NCBI GenBank assembly: GCA_002405805.1
Contig: DHMN01000051.1
Location: forward strand, 1-64,000
Length of the DNA: 64,000 nucleotides
Reading direction: 5' to 3'
Source of the DNA: Cyanobacteria bacterium UBA4641
GTDB taxonomy: Bacteria > Cyanobacteriota > Vampirovibrionia > Gastranaerophilales > Gastranaerophilaceae
The notes beneath the pieces were generated by a model, which saw only the letters and a program-made list of their open reading frames with translations, did no database searches and was not told where the DNA came from. Shown piece after piece: positions 44,962 to 53,189 of this stretch. Numbering within the stretch: the first letter of the stretch is position 1; each line of letters opens with the position of its first letter. A program made the position numbers and the translations under genes.

Positions 44962-45345
44962 CTATGCATCAGGATGTTTGTACATGTTTTCAACCAATTT
45001 TGAAGAACGATTCCAAATTGCGGTAATAAAATCTTCAAAATTTGTAGCATGTGTTTTTACAACAACCACATCACTTGGAGGAGTCAAAGAAAGTTTTGAC
45101 GAAACTTTAGCCTTCAAACTCTTTGGAACAATTGTATCAATGTTCAATGATAATTGTTGTCTGCCTTCATGTTTTGAGCTTAAAAATGAGCCTACAGAAA
45201 CATAAGCCTCATAATCTTTTCCGAAATTTCTAAGAACAGGTGCATCTTTAATACCTGCAAAAACATGCTCAGGAATACTACCTTTTTTAAGTGATGTGAA
45301 AGAAGTATTCTGAACTGGGGTTGAGTTAATTTTCTGTATATTCAT
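44962..45345 (-). CDS. Small SFG-like protein, TSFT motif, 127 aa
   Basis: Begins MNIQKINSTPVQNTSFTSL, tag-family pattern with Phe at 16. The middle has beta strands (GRQQLSLNIDTIV, VVVVKTHATNF) and the last 30 residues form an amphipathic helix FEDFITAIWNRSSKLVENM like the SFG pair at 21059-21865. GGATATAA before ATG. Own promoter and terminator. Confidence 0.73.
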   Translation of the reverse strand: MNIQKINSTPVQNTSFTSLKKGSIPEHVFAGIKDAPVLRNFGKDYEAYVSVGSFLSSKHEGRQQLSLNIDTIVPKSLKAKVSSKLSLTPPSDVVVVKTHATNFEDFITAIWNRSSKLVENMYKHPDA

Positions 45346-45367
45346 ATTTATATCCTTTCAGATATAT

Positions 45368-45395
45368 ATTATATTTAGAAAATTTTTATTGTCTA
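45368..45395 (-). promoter_or_regulatory. Promoter of the 127-aa gene
   Basis: Minus strand TAGACA, 16-base spacer, TATAAT (plus-strand 45368-45373). Confidence 0.6.
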
Positions 45396-45415
45396 TATAT
45401 TTTAAGAATATTAAC

Positions 45416-45443
45416 TTGAAATCCATGAAAAAACTGTTATAAT
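45416..45443 (+). promoter_or_regulatory. Promoter with -10 seven bases from ATG
   Basis: TTGAAA (45416-45421), 16-base spacer, TATAAT (45438-45443), seven bases, ATG at 45451. Confidence 0.65.
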
Positions 45444-45450
45444 ATCTTCT

Positions 45451-46065
45451 ATGAGAGTATTTATCATAGTTTTAGCATTATTAACAATCGCGCCTATGGT
45501 GTTATCTGAAACTGTGCCTGAAATAAAAAATGTCCAATTAGAAATGAGGGGGTATGATGAAATAACTTTACCCCAAGGGACTTTCATTCCTGTTATAACA
45601 ACTCAGGAAATATCAACAGAAACATGTCCCGTAGGTTTCAAAGTAAAATTCATTGCAACAAGCGATTTATTCATGTACGAAACAAATATTATCCCGAGAA
45701 ACACTGAATTTTACGGATACATCGAAAAAATTAATGAACCTATAATAGGAACAAATGCGTCTATGAAAATTAAAATCACAAAGATTTTAATGCCAGACGG
45801 TTTTGAAATTCCGGTAAAAGGTTACCTTTACACGTCAAATGACAATATAATCGGCGGAGAACTTACGCCACCTGCCGAATGGGTAAAAATGCCTCATTAC
45901 CAAAGCAAATATCAAGGAATTTCTTGGAACCACAGAGCAGCAACTTTGCAAATCCGCCCGGGGGGCAAACGTTGTATGGGTACACATACAAAAATCCCTG
46001 CAGGCGACCAACAAATAATAATATTAACTGCACCAACTCCAATAACCCACACTTTGACCGACTAG
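45451..46065 (+). CDS. Secreted protein with VirB10/TrbI-like fold, paralogue 1
   Basis: 204 residues; cleavable signal (VFIIVLALLTIAPMVLS). The body shares with the next gene the pattern PxGTxF.(P/A)V..T..(I/V)S(T/S)ET...G..V, a central LIPRNTEFYGY-like PxxTxxxG strand, then KITKILMPDGFEIPVKG. VirB10-type C-terminal domains have the same order (L..GT.I..V; PKGS...G; PDG..I.L), but length and context differ. No Shine-Dalgarno; probable leaderless mRNA. Confidence 0.7.
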   Translation: MRVFIIVLALLTIAPMVLSETVPEIKNVQLEMRGYDEITLPQGTFIPVITTQEISTETCPVGFKVKFIATSDLFMYETNIIPRNTEFYGYIEKINEPIIGTNASMKIKITKILMPDGFEIPVKGYLYTSNDNIIGGELTPPAEWVKMPHYQSKYQGISWNHRAATLQIRPGGKRCMGTHTKIPAGDQQIIILTAPTPITHTLTD

Positions 46066-46083
46066 GTTAGATTTATTAATAAA

Positions 46084-46111
46084 TTGACAAAATGAATGTA
46101 TAATGTACAAT
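46084..46111 (+). promoter_or_regulatory. Promoter of paralogue 2
   Basis: TTGACA (46084-46089), 16-base spacer, TACAAT (46106-46111). Confidence 0.7.
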
Positions 46112-46145
46112 ATATTAATAAAAATGTTTTAGGGAGGGGATAGAA

Positions 46146-46889
46146 ATGAAGAAACTTCTAATATTAACCGCATTATTATTGAGTGCAGGAAGTGTTTATG
46201 CTGCACAAAATTTCAGCTATGAACAACAAAACACGGCTCCTTCTTATAGTAATAACGTACAAGAGAACTTTAAACTTAATAATACAACATTAAAAGGCAG
46301 TGTTGTAACAGTTCCTGCAGGACAAACATTTAGAGCAGTTGTAACCACACCTGTGAGCTCAGAAACTGCAGCAACAGGCCAAACGGTTACTATGGTTTTA
46401 GGTTCAGGATTTTATTATAACCAAAAACTTGTAGCACCTGCAGGCAGTACGGTTACAGGTACTGTAATTGATGTTTCAAAAGCAAAACACGGAAGTCTTA
46501 ACGGTAAACTTACTCTAAGGTTTACTCAAATAATTACACCTACAGGACAAAATGTTCCAATTTCAGCCGTTATCAAAACTGACGATAACACAGGAACACT
46601 TGTTGGCGGAACAGCTTTTGACGTAACCAAAGAATACGCAAAAGATTTAACTATCGGAGCAGGTGCAGGCGCACTAACAGGCGTAATCGTATCTCCACTT
46701 GCTGGTGGAAGTCTTGGCAGAGGTACAGCTTTGGCAACAGCAGTTGGTGCAGGCGGAGGACTTGTAAAATCTATTTGGGATAAAGGGGAAGATGTTTCAA
46801 TTCCTGCTAATGCAGCCATTGAGTTAATCTTGACTCAGCCGATTACAGTCAATCCGACTAGCCTTGAGAATAACTCTTTTGGGCAATAA
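46146..46889 (+). CDS. Secreted protein with VirB10/TrbI-like fold, paralogue 2
   Basis: 247 residues; signal LLILTALLLSAGSVYA. Same core as the previous gene: VPAGQTFRAVVTTPVSSETAATGQTV, LVAPAGSTVTGTV, FTQIITPTGQNVPISAVI. After the core it adds a Gly/Ala-rich segment (GAGAGALTGVIVSPLAGGSLG) able to cross or insert into a membrane, then KGEDVSIPANAAIELILTQPI. GGGAGGGG site before ATG. Lies just upstream of tonB-exbB-exbD and may be part of that envelope system (inference). Confidence 0.72.
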   Translation: MKKLLILTALLLSAGSVYAAQNFSYEQQNTAPSYSNNVQENFKLNNTTLKGSVVTVPAGQTFRAVVTTPVSSETAATGQTVTMVLGSGFYYNQKLVAPAGSTVTGTVIDVSKAKHGSLNGKLTLRFTQIITPTGQNVPISAVIKTDDNTGTLVGGTAFDVTKEYAKDLTIGAGAGALTGVIVSPLAGGSLGRGTALATAVGAGGGLVKSIWDKGEDVSIPANAAIELILTQPITVNPTSLENNSFGQ

Positions 46890-46953
46890 TATTATTAATA
46901 ATTTAAAATAAAATCATTAACAAATAAGAGAATATTTGTTGTTAGGGAATAAA

Positions 46954-48204
46954 ATGTCAATACTAGGGAAATATACAGAAAATTCAAATAACAGAACGGA
47001 ATATCAAAAACCGTCAAAAAATTTAGACTATCGCATGCCTGCGGTAACAAGAGAAGATACTGAGTCCATCTCACTAAAGAAAGGGATTACCATCTCTGCA
47101 ATAATTCACCCTGTGACAATTTTTGTCTTTTGGGTAGTTCTTGCTATTTTAGCAATTTTCGGTATCCATTTGGCATTATTTGAAAAACCGAAACCAAAAG
47201 TTAATGACATTGAATTTGTTCTTGTAGATAAAGAACAAACTCCAAAGAATAAAAATACAAAATTCAGAGCAGACAGAAATTCAAGAACAGGTGGCATAAA
47301 TGACCCTAAGAAACCGGTTTCAATGCCTTCATCTAAACCTGCAGCAAAACCATCACCTGCATCATCTTCTCCTGCACCTGCTCCAGCTCCTAAAAAGCAA
47401 TCACTTTTAAACAAAATAACACATAGTGTTGCACCTTCTACACCTAAGAAGAGTCCATCAAAGGCTACAACAACACAGAAAAATGTTACACCATCACCTA
47501 CGGTTCAGCAAGCTGTTCCAAAACCACAAGCTGCTAAACCTCAACCACCTACAGCAAGACCGTCTGTCAGACCACCAATGACTCCAAAAGCGGTACAAAG
47601 ACCTTCAAATTCACCATTCAAGGTTCCTGTACCTGCAGGTGGGACAAAAGCAGGTCAATACGCAACAGGTCCAATCAGCGGTTCAGGTTCATCTAAAAAC
47701 GGCGGCTCAAGAGGTTCAGGAACATATTCTCCTAATCCATCTTTAGCACCTGTCGGCTCAGGTTCTGGCTCAAGAACAGGAAGTGGCACAGGTACCGGAA
47801 CAGGTAGAGGAGGAACCGGCACCGGTTCAGGATATGGTCACGGTTCAGGTTCTGGTGGTGGCAACCCAGGAGGCGGCGGTGGCAGACCGGGAATTGATGC
47901 TATCAGAGAACCGGATTTTGGTCCATACATGAGAGAACTTCAAAGAAGAATCAAAATGAACTGGGATCCACCAAAAGGAAACGAAAGTAAAAGGGTTGTC
48001 TTGTTATTCAAGATTGCAAAAGACGGAAGATTATTATCATGCAGTGTATTTAAGTCTTCAGGATTACAAAATGCTGATAATGCCGCACTAAACGCAGTAA
48101 AATTAGCGGCACCGTTCAGACCGCTTCCGCCTGAATACAAGAAATCCAGCATCGACGTACAATTCACATTTGATTACAACGTATTTGGTGCTACAAAATA
48201 TTAA
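46954..48204 (+). CDS. tonB: TonB-family energy transducer with Pro/Gly-rich linker
   Basis: 416 residues from ATG 46954 (GGG upstream). Membrane helix near residue 55-75 (IFVFWVVLAILAIFGIHLAL), a long Pro/Ala/Lys then Ser/Gly-rich periplasmic spacer (about 130-310, including GSGTGTGTGRGGTGTGSG), and a C-terminal TonB domain: REPDFGPYMRELQRRIKMNWDPP, VVLLFKIAKDGRLLSCSVFKSSG, ALNAVKLAAPFRPLPPEY. It conveys proton-motive energy from ExbBD to outer-membrane receptors, so the cell has an outer membrane. The N-terminal tail of about 50 cytoplasmic residues is longer than usual. Confidence 0.9.
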   Translation: MSILGKYTENSNNRTEYQKPSKNLDYRMPAVTREDTESISLKKGITISAIIHPVTIFVFWVVLAILAIFGIHLALFEKPKPKVNDIEFVLVDKEQTPKNKNTKFRADRNSRTGGINDPKKPVSMPSSKPAAKPSPASSSPAPAPAPKKQSLLNKITHSVAPSTPKKSPSKATTTQKNVTPSPTVQQAVPKPQAAKPQPPTARPSVRPPMTPKAVQRPSNSPFKVPVPAGGTKAGQYATGPISGSGSSKNGGSRGSGTYSPNPSLAPVGSGSGSRTGSGTGTGTGRGGTGTGSGYGHGSGSGGGNPGGGGGRPGIDAIREPDFGPYMRELQRRIKMNWDPPKGNESKRVVLLFKIAKDGRLLSCSVFKSSGLQNADNAALNAVKLAAPFRPLPPEYKKSSIDVQFTFDYNVFGATKY

Positions 48205-48241
48205 TCACAAAAGTTATTACAAGAAATGAGGATAAAAAATT

Positions 48242-48892
48242 ATGGAATTATTGTTAGAGTCAATTAAAATGGACTGGCCGGTACTATTACCAATCTTTGT
48301 ATGTTCAATTTTGGTACTTGGTGTAGTTATCAGCAAATGGTCATTCTATCAAAAGAACCAACGTGACATCGCTGTATATATGAGAGAATTGAATAAAGAT
48401 TTGTCTAAAAATGACTTATCAGCAGCTCAAAACACAGCTATCAGATGCGGTGGCGTTATCGGTGAAGTTATCGAAGAGGCTGTTAGAATCTTTTCTGAAC
48501 AAAGAGGCGGATTCTCTAGGTCATTTGATATTTCAGCAGCTTTGGCTACAAGAAAATTAGAGAGCCATTTAACAATCTTAGGTACAATCGGTGGTGTTGC
48601 TCCGTTCCTAGGTTTGTTTGGTACAGTTGTAAGAATTCTTTTAACATTCAACATTTTGGCTGATTCAGGAAACCAAGCAGCAACAGTTGCATCAGGTATC
48701 GGTTCTGCATTGATTGCTACAGCTTTCGGTCTTGGTGTTGCGATTGTTGCAGTTATTTTCTTCAACTCTTTCCAATCTATCGTAAAACACTATGAAGATG
48801 ATTTCCAACTTATCAAATTGTTATTCTTGAGCTTTGTTGATGCTGAAGAAGCTAACGAAACAAAATATTCATCTTCAAGAGTAAATCTATAA
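48242..48892 (+). CDS. exbB: ExbB/TolQ-type proton channel
   Basis: 216 residues; three membrane helices (VLLPIFVCSILVLGVVI; LTILGTIGGVAPFLGLFGTVVRIL; ATAFGLGVAIVAVIFF). The MotA/TolQ/ExbB signature LGTIGGVAPFLGLFGTV and GIGSALIATAFGLGVAI is clear. With ExbD it forms the pentamer-type motor that powers TonB. It is directly downstream of tonB and 16 bases before the first exbD. Confidence 0.94.
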   Translation: MELLLESIKMDWPVLLPIFVCSILVLGVVISKWSFYQKNQRDIAVYMRELNKDLSKNDLSAAQNTAIRCGGVIGEVIEEAVRIFSEQRGGFSRSFDISAALATRKLESHLTILGTIGGVAPFLGLFGTVVRILLTFNILADSGNQAATVASGIGSALIATAFGLGVAIVAVIFFNSFQSIVKHYEDDFQLIKLLFLSFVDAEEANETKYSSSRVNL

Positions 48893-48908
48893 TTCGCAGG
48901 TAAATAAA

Positions 48909-49376
48909 ATGTCATTTTCATCAAAGAAAAAACAAAAATTATTCACAGAAATCAATATCACACCATTAACAGATATTTTCTTGGTACTGTTAATCATTAT
49001 GATGGTAGTAGCTCCGTCTTTCCAATCTATGGACAATGCGGTTGACGTACCGGAAGTAAATAACGGTATAAATATTGAAAATTCAAAAGTTACCGTATCT
49101 ATCACAAAAGACGGTGCGATGTATGTAAATGGAGAAAATGTAAAACCTTCTCAATTGACAGATAAATTACTTGCTGCAAAAACTGATGATGAAAAATCTG
49201 AAGTTGTTGTAAAAGCGGATAAGTCAATCAAAAGTTCAACAATTATGGACGTTATGAACGCAGCACAAAATGCTGAATACAAAAAACTGATTGTTGCAGG
49301 CGAACCGCTAAATAAAAAAGAGCAAAAAGACTTAGAAAAGGCAAAAAATGTAAGTATTCCAGAGGATGAGGAATAA
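48909..49376 (+). CDS. exbD: ExbD/TolR-family protein, copy 1
   Basis: 155 residues; single N-terminal membrane helix with the key Asp (ITPLTDIFLVLLIIMMVVAP), then a periplasmic domain with VTVSITKDGAMYVNG and EVVVKADKSIKSSTIMDVMNAAQ and a Lys/Glu tail. The last base of its stop TAA is the A of the next ATG. A 48-base segment is identical with copy 2. Confidence 0.93.
   Translation: MSFSSKKKQKLFTEINITPLTDIFLVLLIIMMVVAPSFQSMDNAVDVPEVNNGINIENSKVTVSITKDGAMYVNGENVKPSQLTDKLLAAKTDDEKSEVVVKADKSIKSSTIMDVMNAAQNAEYKKLIVAGEPLNKKEQKDLEKAKNVSIPEDEE
48960..49007 (+). repeat. 48-base segment identical in both exbD genes
   Basis: Bases 48960-49007 equal 49406-49453, covering the TPLTDIFLVLLIIMMV membrane helix in both genes. 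The flanks diverge strongly. Confidence 0.9.
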
Positions 49377-49756
49377 TGAGAGAAACTTTTAACGAAATTA
49401 ATATTACACCATTAACAGATATTTTCTTGGTACTGTTAATCATTATGATGGTAATTGCGCCATTATTAGATAAACAAGGTATCAGTCTTACTGTACCGGA
49501 AAATGTTGAGCAATCAAAAATTGACAAAGAACCTCAAATTTTGACAGTTGTGGTTACTCAAAACAATAAATATTTAATCCATAATGAAGAAGTTTCGCCT
49601 GACAGACTTGGAACCGTATTAAGTCAAGAAATCAAGACTTATCCTGACGGACTACTTATTCAAGCTGACGGAAACTCAACTCATGAGGCAGTTGTAAGAT
49701 TGATGGACAAGGCAAGATACGCAGGAGTAAAAGCAATATCCTTAGACCAGATATAA
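49376..49756 (+). CDS. exbD: ExbD/TolR-family protein, copy 2
   Basis: 126 residues. Same membrane helix (ITPLTDIFLVLLIIMMVIAP) and periplasmic fold (QILTVVVTQNNKYLIHNEEV; GLLIQADGNSTHEAVVRLMDKARYAGVKAISL) but shorter and otherwise only moderately similar. Two unequal ExbD proteins could form a mixed heterodimer in one motor. Starts one base into the stop of copy 1, so strongly coupled. Confidence 0.93.
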   Translation: MRETFNEINITPLTDIFLVLLIIMMVIAPLLDKQGISLTVPENVEQSKIDKEPQILTVVVTQNNKYLIHNEEVSPDRLGTVLSQEIKTYPDGLLIQADGNSTHEAVVRLMDKARYAGVKAISLDQI

Positions 49757-49772
49757 GGACAACAAAACAAAT

Positions 49773-49851
49773 GGATTGCCACAGTCGTGCTAAAGCACTC
49801 CTTCGCAATGACGTTACGAAAAGATTAGGAGTAGCGAAAGCGAAGCAATCC
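49773..49851. repeat. GGATTGC family repeat with inverted ends
   Basis: Starts GGATTGCCACAGTCGTGCT and ends GCGAAGCAATCC, so GGATTGC/GCAATCC form inverted termini; CGCAATGACG in the middle. Confidence 0.7.
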
Positions 49852-49862
49852 AACTTTTTGAA

Positions 49863-51152
49863 TTAACCTTCAACAAGCTCTCCAAAAATAATTCCATCTT
49901 TATACTCAACAAGTTTTACTTGTTGTAAGGTATTAAATAAATCATTTCTATCAGAAACTATCTGCACTGTCAGGTAGTTTCTTGTTATACCTTTCAAATT
50001 TCCGGAATGTTTATCAGGATGCTTTTCTATCAAGACTTCACAAACCCTGCCAAGATTTTTATTTATAAATTCGTTCAATTTTTGTTTTGAAATTTCTTTT
50101 ATAATTGTTGCACGCTTATTTTTCACATCATCAGAATTTTGGTTAGGCATAGACTCTCCAACAGTTCCTTTTCTGATTGAGTATGGGAAAGTATGAATTT
50201 GAGTTAATCCGGATTTTGCCAAATTTTCTCTTGTGATTTCAAAATCTTCATCGGTTTCACCTGCAAATCCTACAATAATATCACTACCTAAAAACGGTAA
50301 ATCAAACATCGCATTAATTTTGTCAATTTGTGCCAAATAATCTTCAGTCTTGTAAAAACGATTCATTGAGCGCAAAGTTTTGTCATTTGCTGATTGCAAC
50401 GACAAATGAAAATGCGGACAGAATTTATCTGATTTAGACAAAAAATCTAACAATTCATCGGTTATTTCAGTAGGATTAAGCGACCCCAATCTATAGCGTT
50501 CAATCCTAGTCTTTGATTCAATTTCTTTTAACAAATCCAATAAAGACAGCCCAAACTCTTTGCCCCACTGACCTATATGGATTCCTGTGAGCATTACCTC
50601 TTTAAACCCATGTTTTGAAAAATTGTTAATCTGCTCTACTATAAAATCAGAATCTGCACTACGACTTTTTCCACGAGCTTTCCAAATAATACAATATGTA
50701 CAACGATTGTCACACCCGTCTTGGATTTTCAGGCTTGCTCGAGTTTTAGTGGTATCAATAAGTTCAACTTTGTTAAATTCTGCTAAATTCAAGATATCTT
50801 TAGCTAAAAATTTTGTATCCGAATTGATTATGTCATACAAATGCAATTTTTCGTCATTTCCGACAACATAGTCAATAAAATCGTTTTTCAATAACTCTTC
50901 TTTTTCGATTTGAGCCATACAACCTGTTGCAATTGTAACAACATCAGGATTTTTATGTTTTGCAGCTCTTAGCAAATACATTGCCTCGTTATCACTCTTA
51001 TGCGTAACTGAGCACGAATTTAGGATATAAAAATCTGCATCTTTTACATCTTTTACTTTTTCTAAACCGTTTTTTATTAAATCTTCTTCAATAATTGCGC
51101 TTTCAAATTGGTTAGCTTTACAGCCCATTGTATGGATATTAAATTTCTTCAT
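49863..51152 (-). CDS. mtaB: tRNA t6A37 methylthiotransferase MtaB-type radical SAM enzyme
   Basis: 429 residues. Adds a methylthio group to t6A37 of ANN-reading tRNAs. N-terminal MTTase cluster Cys C11, C47 and C78; radical-SAM motif CDNRCTYC at C147/C151/C154; C-terminal TRAM-like domain (ITRNYLTVQIV, LVEYKDGIIFGELVEG). Glu/Ser residues typical of MtaB (KFCPHFHLSLQSANDKTLRSMNR) support MtaB over MiaB. No Shine-Dalgarno; TACTAT lies six bases before ATG. Confidence 0.93.
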   Translation of the reverse strand: MKKFNIHTMGCKANQFESAIIEEDLIKNGLEKVKDVKDADFYILNSCSVTHKSDNEAMYLLRAAKHKNPDVVTIATGCMAQIEKEELLKNDFIDYVVGNDEKLHLYDIINSDTKFLAKDILNLAEFNKVELIDTTKTRASLKIQDGCDNRCTYCIIWKARGKSRSADSDFIVEQINNFSKHGFKEVMLTGIHIGQWGKEFGLSLLDLLKEIESKTRIERYRLGSLNPTEITDELLDFLSKSDKFCPHFHLSLQSANDKTLRSMNRFYKTEDYLAQIDKINAMFDLPFLGSDIIVGFAGETDEDFEITRENLAKSGLTQIHTFPYSIRKGTVGESMPNQNSDDVKNKRATIIKEISKQKLNEFINKNLGRVCEVLIEKHPDKHSGNLKGITRNYLTVQIVSDRNDLFNTLQQVKLVEYKDGIIFGELVEG

Positions 51153-51158
51153 TTCTTT

Positions 51159-51187
51159 ATAGTATAAAAAAGATGTGCGATTGTAAA
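51159..51187 (-). promoter_or_regulatory. Promoter of mtaB, likely leaderless
   Basis: Minus strand TTTACA, 17-base spacer, TACTAT, six bases, ATG. Confidence 0.6.
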
Positions 51188-51278
51188 TATTTATGTACTT
51201 ATATTATGAAAATAGCAAAAAATTTTACTTTGCGGTTTAATATAGATATAATATAGTGCGAAAGGTTAAGGTGTGTGT

Positions 51279-52103
51279 ATGCAAGTAAATTCAATTTCTG
51301 CAAATGTTAATTCAAAAGCATCATTTGGACATAGAGATGCGGATGTTCAAAGAGCAATTTTAGAAGGTCTTGCAAACGCAGACGATAGAGAATTAAGACA
51401 TGTTGCAGCTAAAAATGCAGCAAAAACAACAAATGATAAAATGCATCGTCGAATGGATAGAGCGCTTTGGTACAGTCTACCATTAGTAGCAGGTGTTGCA
51501 GCAGTTGTTCAAAATCCATCAAAAGCAGTTGGCAAACTATCTTCAAGAGTAAGATTAGGCAACTTGGCAACATTTGCAGCAACAGCATTAAGTTGGGCTG
51601 GAACATTTGCCATTATTGACGGCGTATTTGGCGGAGCAAGATTACTTGAAAAATCAAGTCAAAAAGTTAGAGATTTCAACGCTGAACATCCAATGACAGC
51701 TACATTTGCAACAATCGGTGCAGGTATCGGAGCATTGATGTTAGGTCGTAAAGGTTTAACAAAAATCTTAGCTAAAGGTGGAGACAAACCATTGAGTTTT
51801 GCAACCAAGAAAGTCTTTGCTAAATTGAACAAAGCATTGAACGGTTCTAAAATCATTAATGGCGCAGAAAAAATATTGGCTAAAGCTCCTAATTGGGCGA
51901 AAAACTTCACTAAAGGCGTAATTTCTTGGAGTCCGATGTTACTTGTCGGCACAAGTATTGCTCACTCTTTCAACCATTCAAGAGTAAAAACAGCTGAAAC
52001 TGTTAAAAATTATACTCAATTGAAAGATGCGCAAGAACAAGCAATAGGTGTCTTAGCTGCAATGGATGCAAATAAAGATATCCCTGACGGAGCTATTGTT
52101 TAG
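51279..52103 (+). CDS. Membrane protein with SFG tag, 274 aa
   Basis: Start ATG 51279 chosen (AAGGTG upstream); an upstream GTG would add two residues. MQVNSISANVNSKASFGHR at the start is nearly identical in its first residues to the SFG protein at 21454 (MQVNSISP). Then helices: LWYSLPLVAGVAAVV, LATFAATALSWAGTFAIID, TFATIGAGIGALML and WSPMLLVGTSIAHSF, separated by basic loops. No family recognised. The 48-residue helical N-half around DDRELRHVAAKNAAKT is cytosolic in appearance. Confidence 0.73.
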   Translation: MQVNSISANVNSKASFGHRDADVQRAILEGLANADDRELRHVAAKNAAKTTNDKMHRRMDRALWYSLPLVAGVAAVVQNPSKAVGKLSSRVRLGNLATFAATALSWAGTFAIIDGVFGGARLLEKSSQKVRDFNAEHPMTATFATIGAGIGALMLGRKGLTKILAKGGDKPLSFATKKVFAKLNKALNGSKIINGAEKILAKAPNWAKNFTKGVISWSPMLLVGTSIAHSFNHSRVKTAETVKNYTQLKDAQEQAIGVLAAMDANKDIPDGAIV

Positions 52104-52123
52104 ACAAAGTGAAAATTCTCAGT

Positions 52124-52141
52124 GTGAGTGGAGTTCACTCA
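52124..52141. repeat. Small hairpin GTGAGTG-gagtt-CACTCAC
   Basis: A perfect 7-bp stem without a U run, between the membrane protein and the formyltransferase. Role unclear. Confidence 0.4.
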
Positions 52142-52185
52142 CGCAGTCCACAATGGGATTAAGAGAATTAGCTTAATAAAAATTT

Positions 52186-52223
52186 AAAAAGTATGTCAAA
52201 TTTCCAAATTGGCATACTTTTTA
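52186..52223. terminator. Terminator
   Basis: AAAAAGTATGYCAA-like stem with TTGGCATACTTTTT on the 3' side, then TTATTTT. It lies immediately before the next promoter box. Confidence 0.8.
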
Positions 52224-52226
52224 TTT

Positions 52227-52232
52227 TATAAT
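52227..52232 (+). promoter_or_regulatory. -10 box of the formyltransferase gene
   Basis: TATAAT, six bases (AAAGTC), ATG at 52239; no convincing -35. Confidence 0.45.
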
Positions 52233-52238
52233 AAAGTC

Positions 52239-53189
52239 ATGAAGGTAGTTATTGTTGGAAAAGGGTTAATGCTTGCAAATTTGGTTCTCGGAGCACTTGA
52301 TGCTGGAGCCGAAATTGTTGGTGTATTGAGATATGAACAAACATCTGAAAATCAGTTCAAATTATTTTTCAAAGATGTTTTTAATCCTGACCCTGAAGTT
52401 ACTCTGTTAAAACAATTAAAAATTAACCAAATCAGAATGAAAAGTGTCAATTGCAAAGACTTTCGCAAACTTTTAATAAGCAAAAATGTCGATATTATAT
52501 TTGTTGGAACATGGAAAGAGAGAATAAAAAAAGAGACTTTCAACATTCCAAAAATCGGCACAATCAATGCTCATCCTTCACTTTTGCCAAAATATCGAGG
52601 ACCAAATCCTTATTTGCAAACAATTTTGCATGGTGAAAAATACTCAGGAGTGACCCTGCATTTGGTTGATGAACATTACGACAGCGGAGCAATTTTAGCT
52701 CAAGAAAAAATAGAGATTTTAGACTCAGACACATCAAAAGAACTTCGCGAAAAATCAGTGCGAGTAGCAAGAAAACTTGTCGCAGAACTAATTACGGATT
52801 TGAATGAAAAAATAATCACACCAATTACTCAAGTTGAGAAAAACGCGTCTTATTTCCCTAATATTTCAGGCGAAGAAAGAATGATTGATTTTTCGTTCCA
52901 AACAGCACTTGAAATCACAAGGACAGCACGCGCGCTACATCCATTTTTGCCTTGTTATATCACACATAACGAGAACTTTTTTATAATCGACCCATATTCT
53001 ATGCAAATTTTGCAAGAAACATTTGAAGATTGCGGCGCCGGTAAAATTATCGCAAAAAATTCTGACAAAAAGTCATTAACCATTGTTTGCAAAGACAAAA
53101 AGGCTATCCGATTCAACAATTTGAAGTTGTATAAATCAGAGCTCCTAACCAAAAAGTACATTGAAACAAAAATTTTGCCTACTTCTTAG
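52239..53189 (+). CDS. Formyltransferase, methionyl-tRNA formyltransferase family
   Basis: 316 residues. Uses 10-formyl-tetrahydrofolate to formylate an amino group. The catalytic pattern is visible: INAHPSLLPKYRGPNPYL (N/H of NxHPSLLP, Arg-Gly) and HYDSGAIL with the catalytic Asp. N-terminus is a Rossmann strand (KVVIVGKGLM). It matches Fmt in length and C-domain, but the order of substrate-loop residues (GPNPYL rather than GAAPI) leaves sugar-nucleotide formyltransferases open. The stop overlaps the convergent mnmG stop by 11 bases. No Shine-Dalgarno. Confidence 0.75.
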   Translation: MKVVIVGKGLMLANLVLGALDAGAEIVGVLRYEQTSENQFKLFFKDVFNPDPEVTLLKQLKINQIRMKSVNCKDFRKLLISKNVDIIFVGTWKERIKKETFNIPKIGTINAHPSLLPKYRGPNPYLQTILHGEKYSGVTLHLVDEHYDSGAILAQEKIEILDSDTSKELREKSVRVARKLVAELITDLNEKIITPITQVEKNASYFPNISGEERMIDFSFQTALEITRTARALHPFLPCYITHNENFFIIDPYSMQILQETFEDCGAGKIIAKNSDKKSLTIVCKDKKAIRFNNLKLYKSELLTKKYIETKILPTS

